Of a stretch of 64,000 nt of DNA, positions 63,263-64,000 are shown piece by piece (the first letter of the stretch is position 1; every line of letters begins with the position of its first letter). A program made the position numbers and the translations under genes. The DNA lies in assembly GCF_001931675.1 (NCBI RefSeq), contig NZ_CP014839.1, forward strand, positions 2,232,001-2,296,000, read 5' to 3'. A model generated the notes under the pieces. It was given only the letters and a program-made list of their open reading frames with translations, was not told the origin of the DNA and did no database searches. This stretch comes from Pandoraea thiooxydans. Lineage in GTDB: Bacteria; Pseudomonadota; Gammaproteobacteria; Burkholderiales; Burkholderiaceae.

Positions 63263-64000
63263 CAGACTCTTCGACACAAACTCAAGATCGTTTCCCGCTC
63301 TCCCGCCCCGCTCTCTGGCTGTTATTGCTCCTCTTCACATTAGTCTGGTTCGGCACCCTCAATTACCGTCATCTGATTGCCAGTGACGAGGGGCGCTATG
63401 CCGAGATGGCCCGCGAAATGCTGGCTTCCGGCAACTGGATCACGCCACGCTACGACGGCTACAAATACTTCGAAAAGCCGCCGCTGCAGACCTGGATGAA
63501 TGCGCTGACCTTCATGTGGTTCGGTCTCGGCGAATGGCAGGCGCGCCTGTGGACCGCACTGACCGGCTTCGGCGGCATTCTGCTGGCCGGCTACACCGCC
63601 AAGCGCGTGTTCAATGCCCGCACCGGCCTGATGACTGTGCTGGTGCTGGTCGGCGCACCGATGTGGGGGTTGCTGGGCCATTTCAACGTGCTCGACATGG
63701 GCGTGACGTTCATGATGGAGATTTCGTTGTGCGCGATGCTGCTCGCCCAACGACCGCAGTTGCCACGCGCGCAGGTGCGCCGCTGGATGTGGCTGTGCTG
63801 GGCCGGCATGGCATTGGCGGTATTGAGCAAAGGGCTGATCGGCATTGTGCTGCCTGGCGGCGTGCTGGTTTTGTACTCGCTGATTTCGCGTGACTGGGCG
63901 GTCTGGAAGCGAGCCTACATCGTCAGCGGCCTGTTGATTTTTCTGGCTATTTCGGCCCCGTGGTTCATTCTGGTCTCGATCCACAACCCCGAATTTGCTT
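63259..64000 (+). CDS. ArnT-like glycosyltransferase (5' part, runs off the right edge)
   Basis: The first 247 codons of a polytopic GT83/PMT-type transferase. From GTG at 63259 the product has a first transmembrane helix (LWLLLLLFTLVWFGTLNYR), then the periplasmic catalytic loop SDEGRYAEMAREMLASGNWI with the conserved DE(G)RYAE acid, YKYFEKPPLQTWM, and further helices. The family transfers 4-amino-4-deoxy-arabinose or other sugars from undecaprenyl phosphate to lipid A; the exact sugar cannot be told from this part. It is not closed within the window. Confidence 0.85.
   Translation, partial: MTDSSTQTQDRFPLSRPALWLLLLLFTLVWFGTLNYRHLIASDEGRYAEMAREMLASGNWITPRYDGYKYFEKPPLQTWMNALTFMWFGLGEWQARLWTALTGFGGILLAGYTAKRVFNARTGLMTVLVLVGAPMWGLLGHFNVLDMGVTFMMEISLCAMLLAQRPQLPRAQVRRWMWLCWAGMALAVLSKGLIGIVLPGGVLVLYSLISRDWAVWKRAYIVSGLLIFLAISAPWFILVSIHNPEFA

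Overview
The window is a high-GC, densely coded stretch of bacterial chromosome with no integrase, insertion sequence, CRISPR array, tRNA or rRNA in it. Gene content and order point to Burkholderiales, most probably Burkholderiaceae: rpsB divergent from map-glnD, ligA-zipA-smc, dapC-dapD-(ArsC/Spx-like)-dapE-prmB, radA-alr-lplT, alaT-hom-thrC and moeA-moaD-moaE, plus an Mth938/ArnT pair at the right edge. The genus cannot be fixed from the sequence alone. Most of the window is core metabolism; three blocks are accessory or condition-specific.

Layout. 1-5.5 kb: 30S protein S2 (partial), methionine aminopeptidase, the PII-uridylylating enzyme GlnD and an RluF-like pseudouridine synthase. 5.5-13.1 kb (minus): deformylase, NAD+-dependent ligase, a ZipA-like division protein and SMC. 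13.3-22.4 kb: an EamA permease, then a plus-strand run making lysine/diaminopimelate (dapC, dapD, dapE with an embedded thioredoxin-fold protein), the L3 methylase PrmB, cardiolipin synthase and a YheS-type ABC-F protein. 22.4-30.4 kb: RadA, alanine racemase, LplT, ThiD, and a tightly overlapped tsaB-rimI-udg-DUF1853 operon.

30.4-37.6 kb is an osmoprotection island: the ectoine/hydroxyectoine ABC importer ehuBCDA faces a converging ectR-ectA-ectB-ectC-ectD operon. The two promoters share a near-identical 21-bp element (18 of 21 positions), the best candidate for an EctR operator that would co-regulate synthesis and uptake. No ectoine-degrading (eut/doe) genes and no dedicated aspartokinase lie in the window, so the importer more probably serves solute recovery than nutrition.

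37.6-45.4 kb: an RhlE-type helicase with a long leader, then the glyoxylate shunt (malate synthase, isocitrate lyase) around a haloacid dehalogenase/LysR divergent pair and a universal stress protein. 45.4-52.5 kb: an EamA permease, RraA and gamma-glutamylcyclotransferase-like genes, and a LysR / MHS permease / sulfatase-phosphonate monoester hydrolase / AraC module that may import and hydrolyse an unidentified ester. 52.5-55.8 kb: ClpB behind a good sigma-32-type promoter, divergent from a truncated haemoglobin whose promoter carries an NsrR-like dyad. 55.8-62.6 kb (minus): alaT-hom-thrC, a second uracil-DNA glycosylase-like gene and moeA-moaD-moaE. The right edge holds an Mth938-domain gene overlapping a truncated ArnT-like glycosyltransferase.

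Starts were reassigned where a Shine-Dalgarno sequence, gene overlap or family N-terminus favoured an internal codon; these cases are stated in the entries. Functional calls rest on recognised motifs and remembered family sequences; no database search was run.
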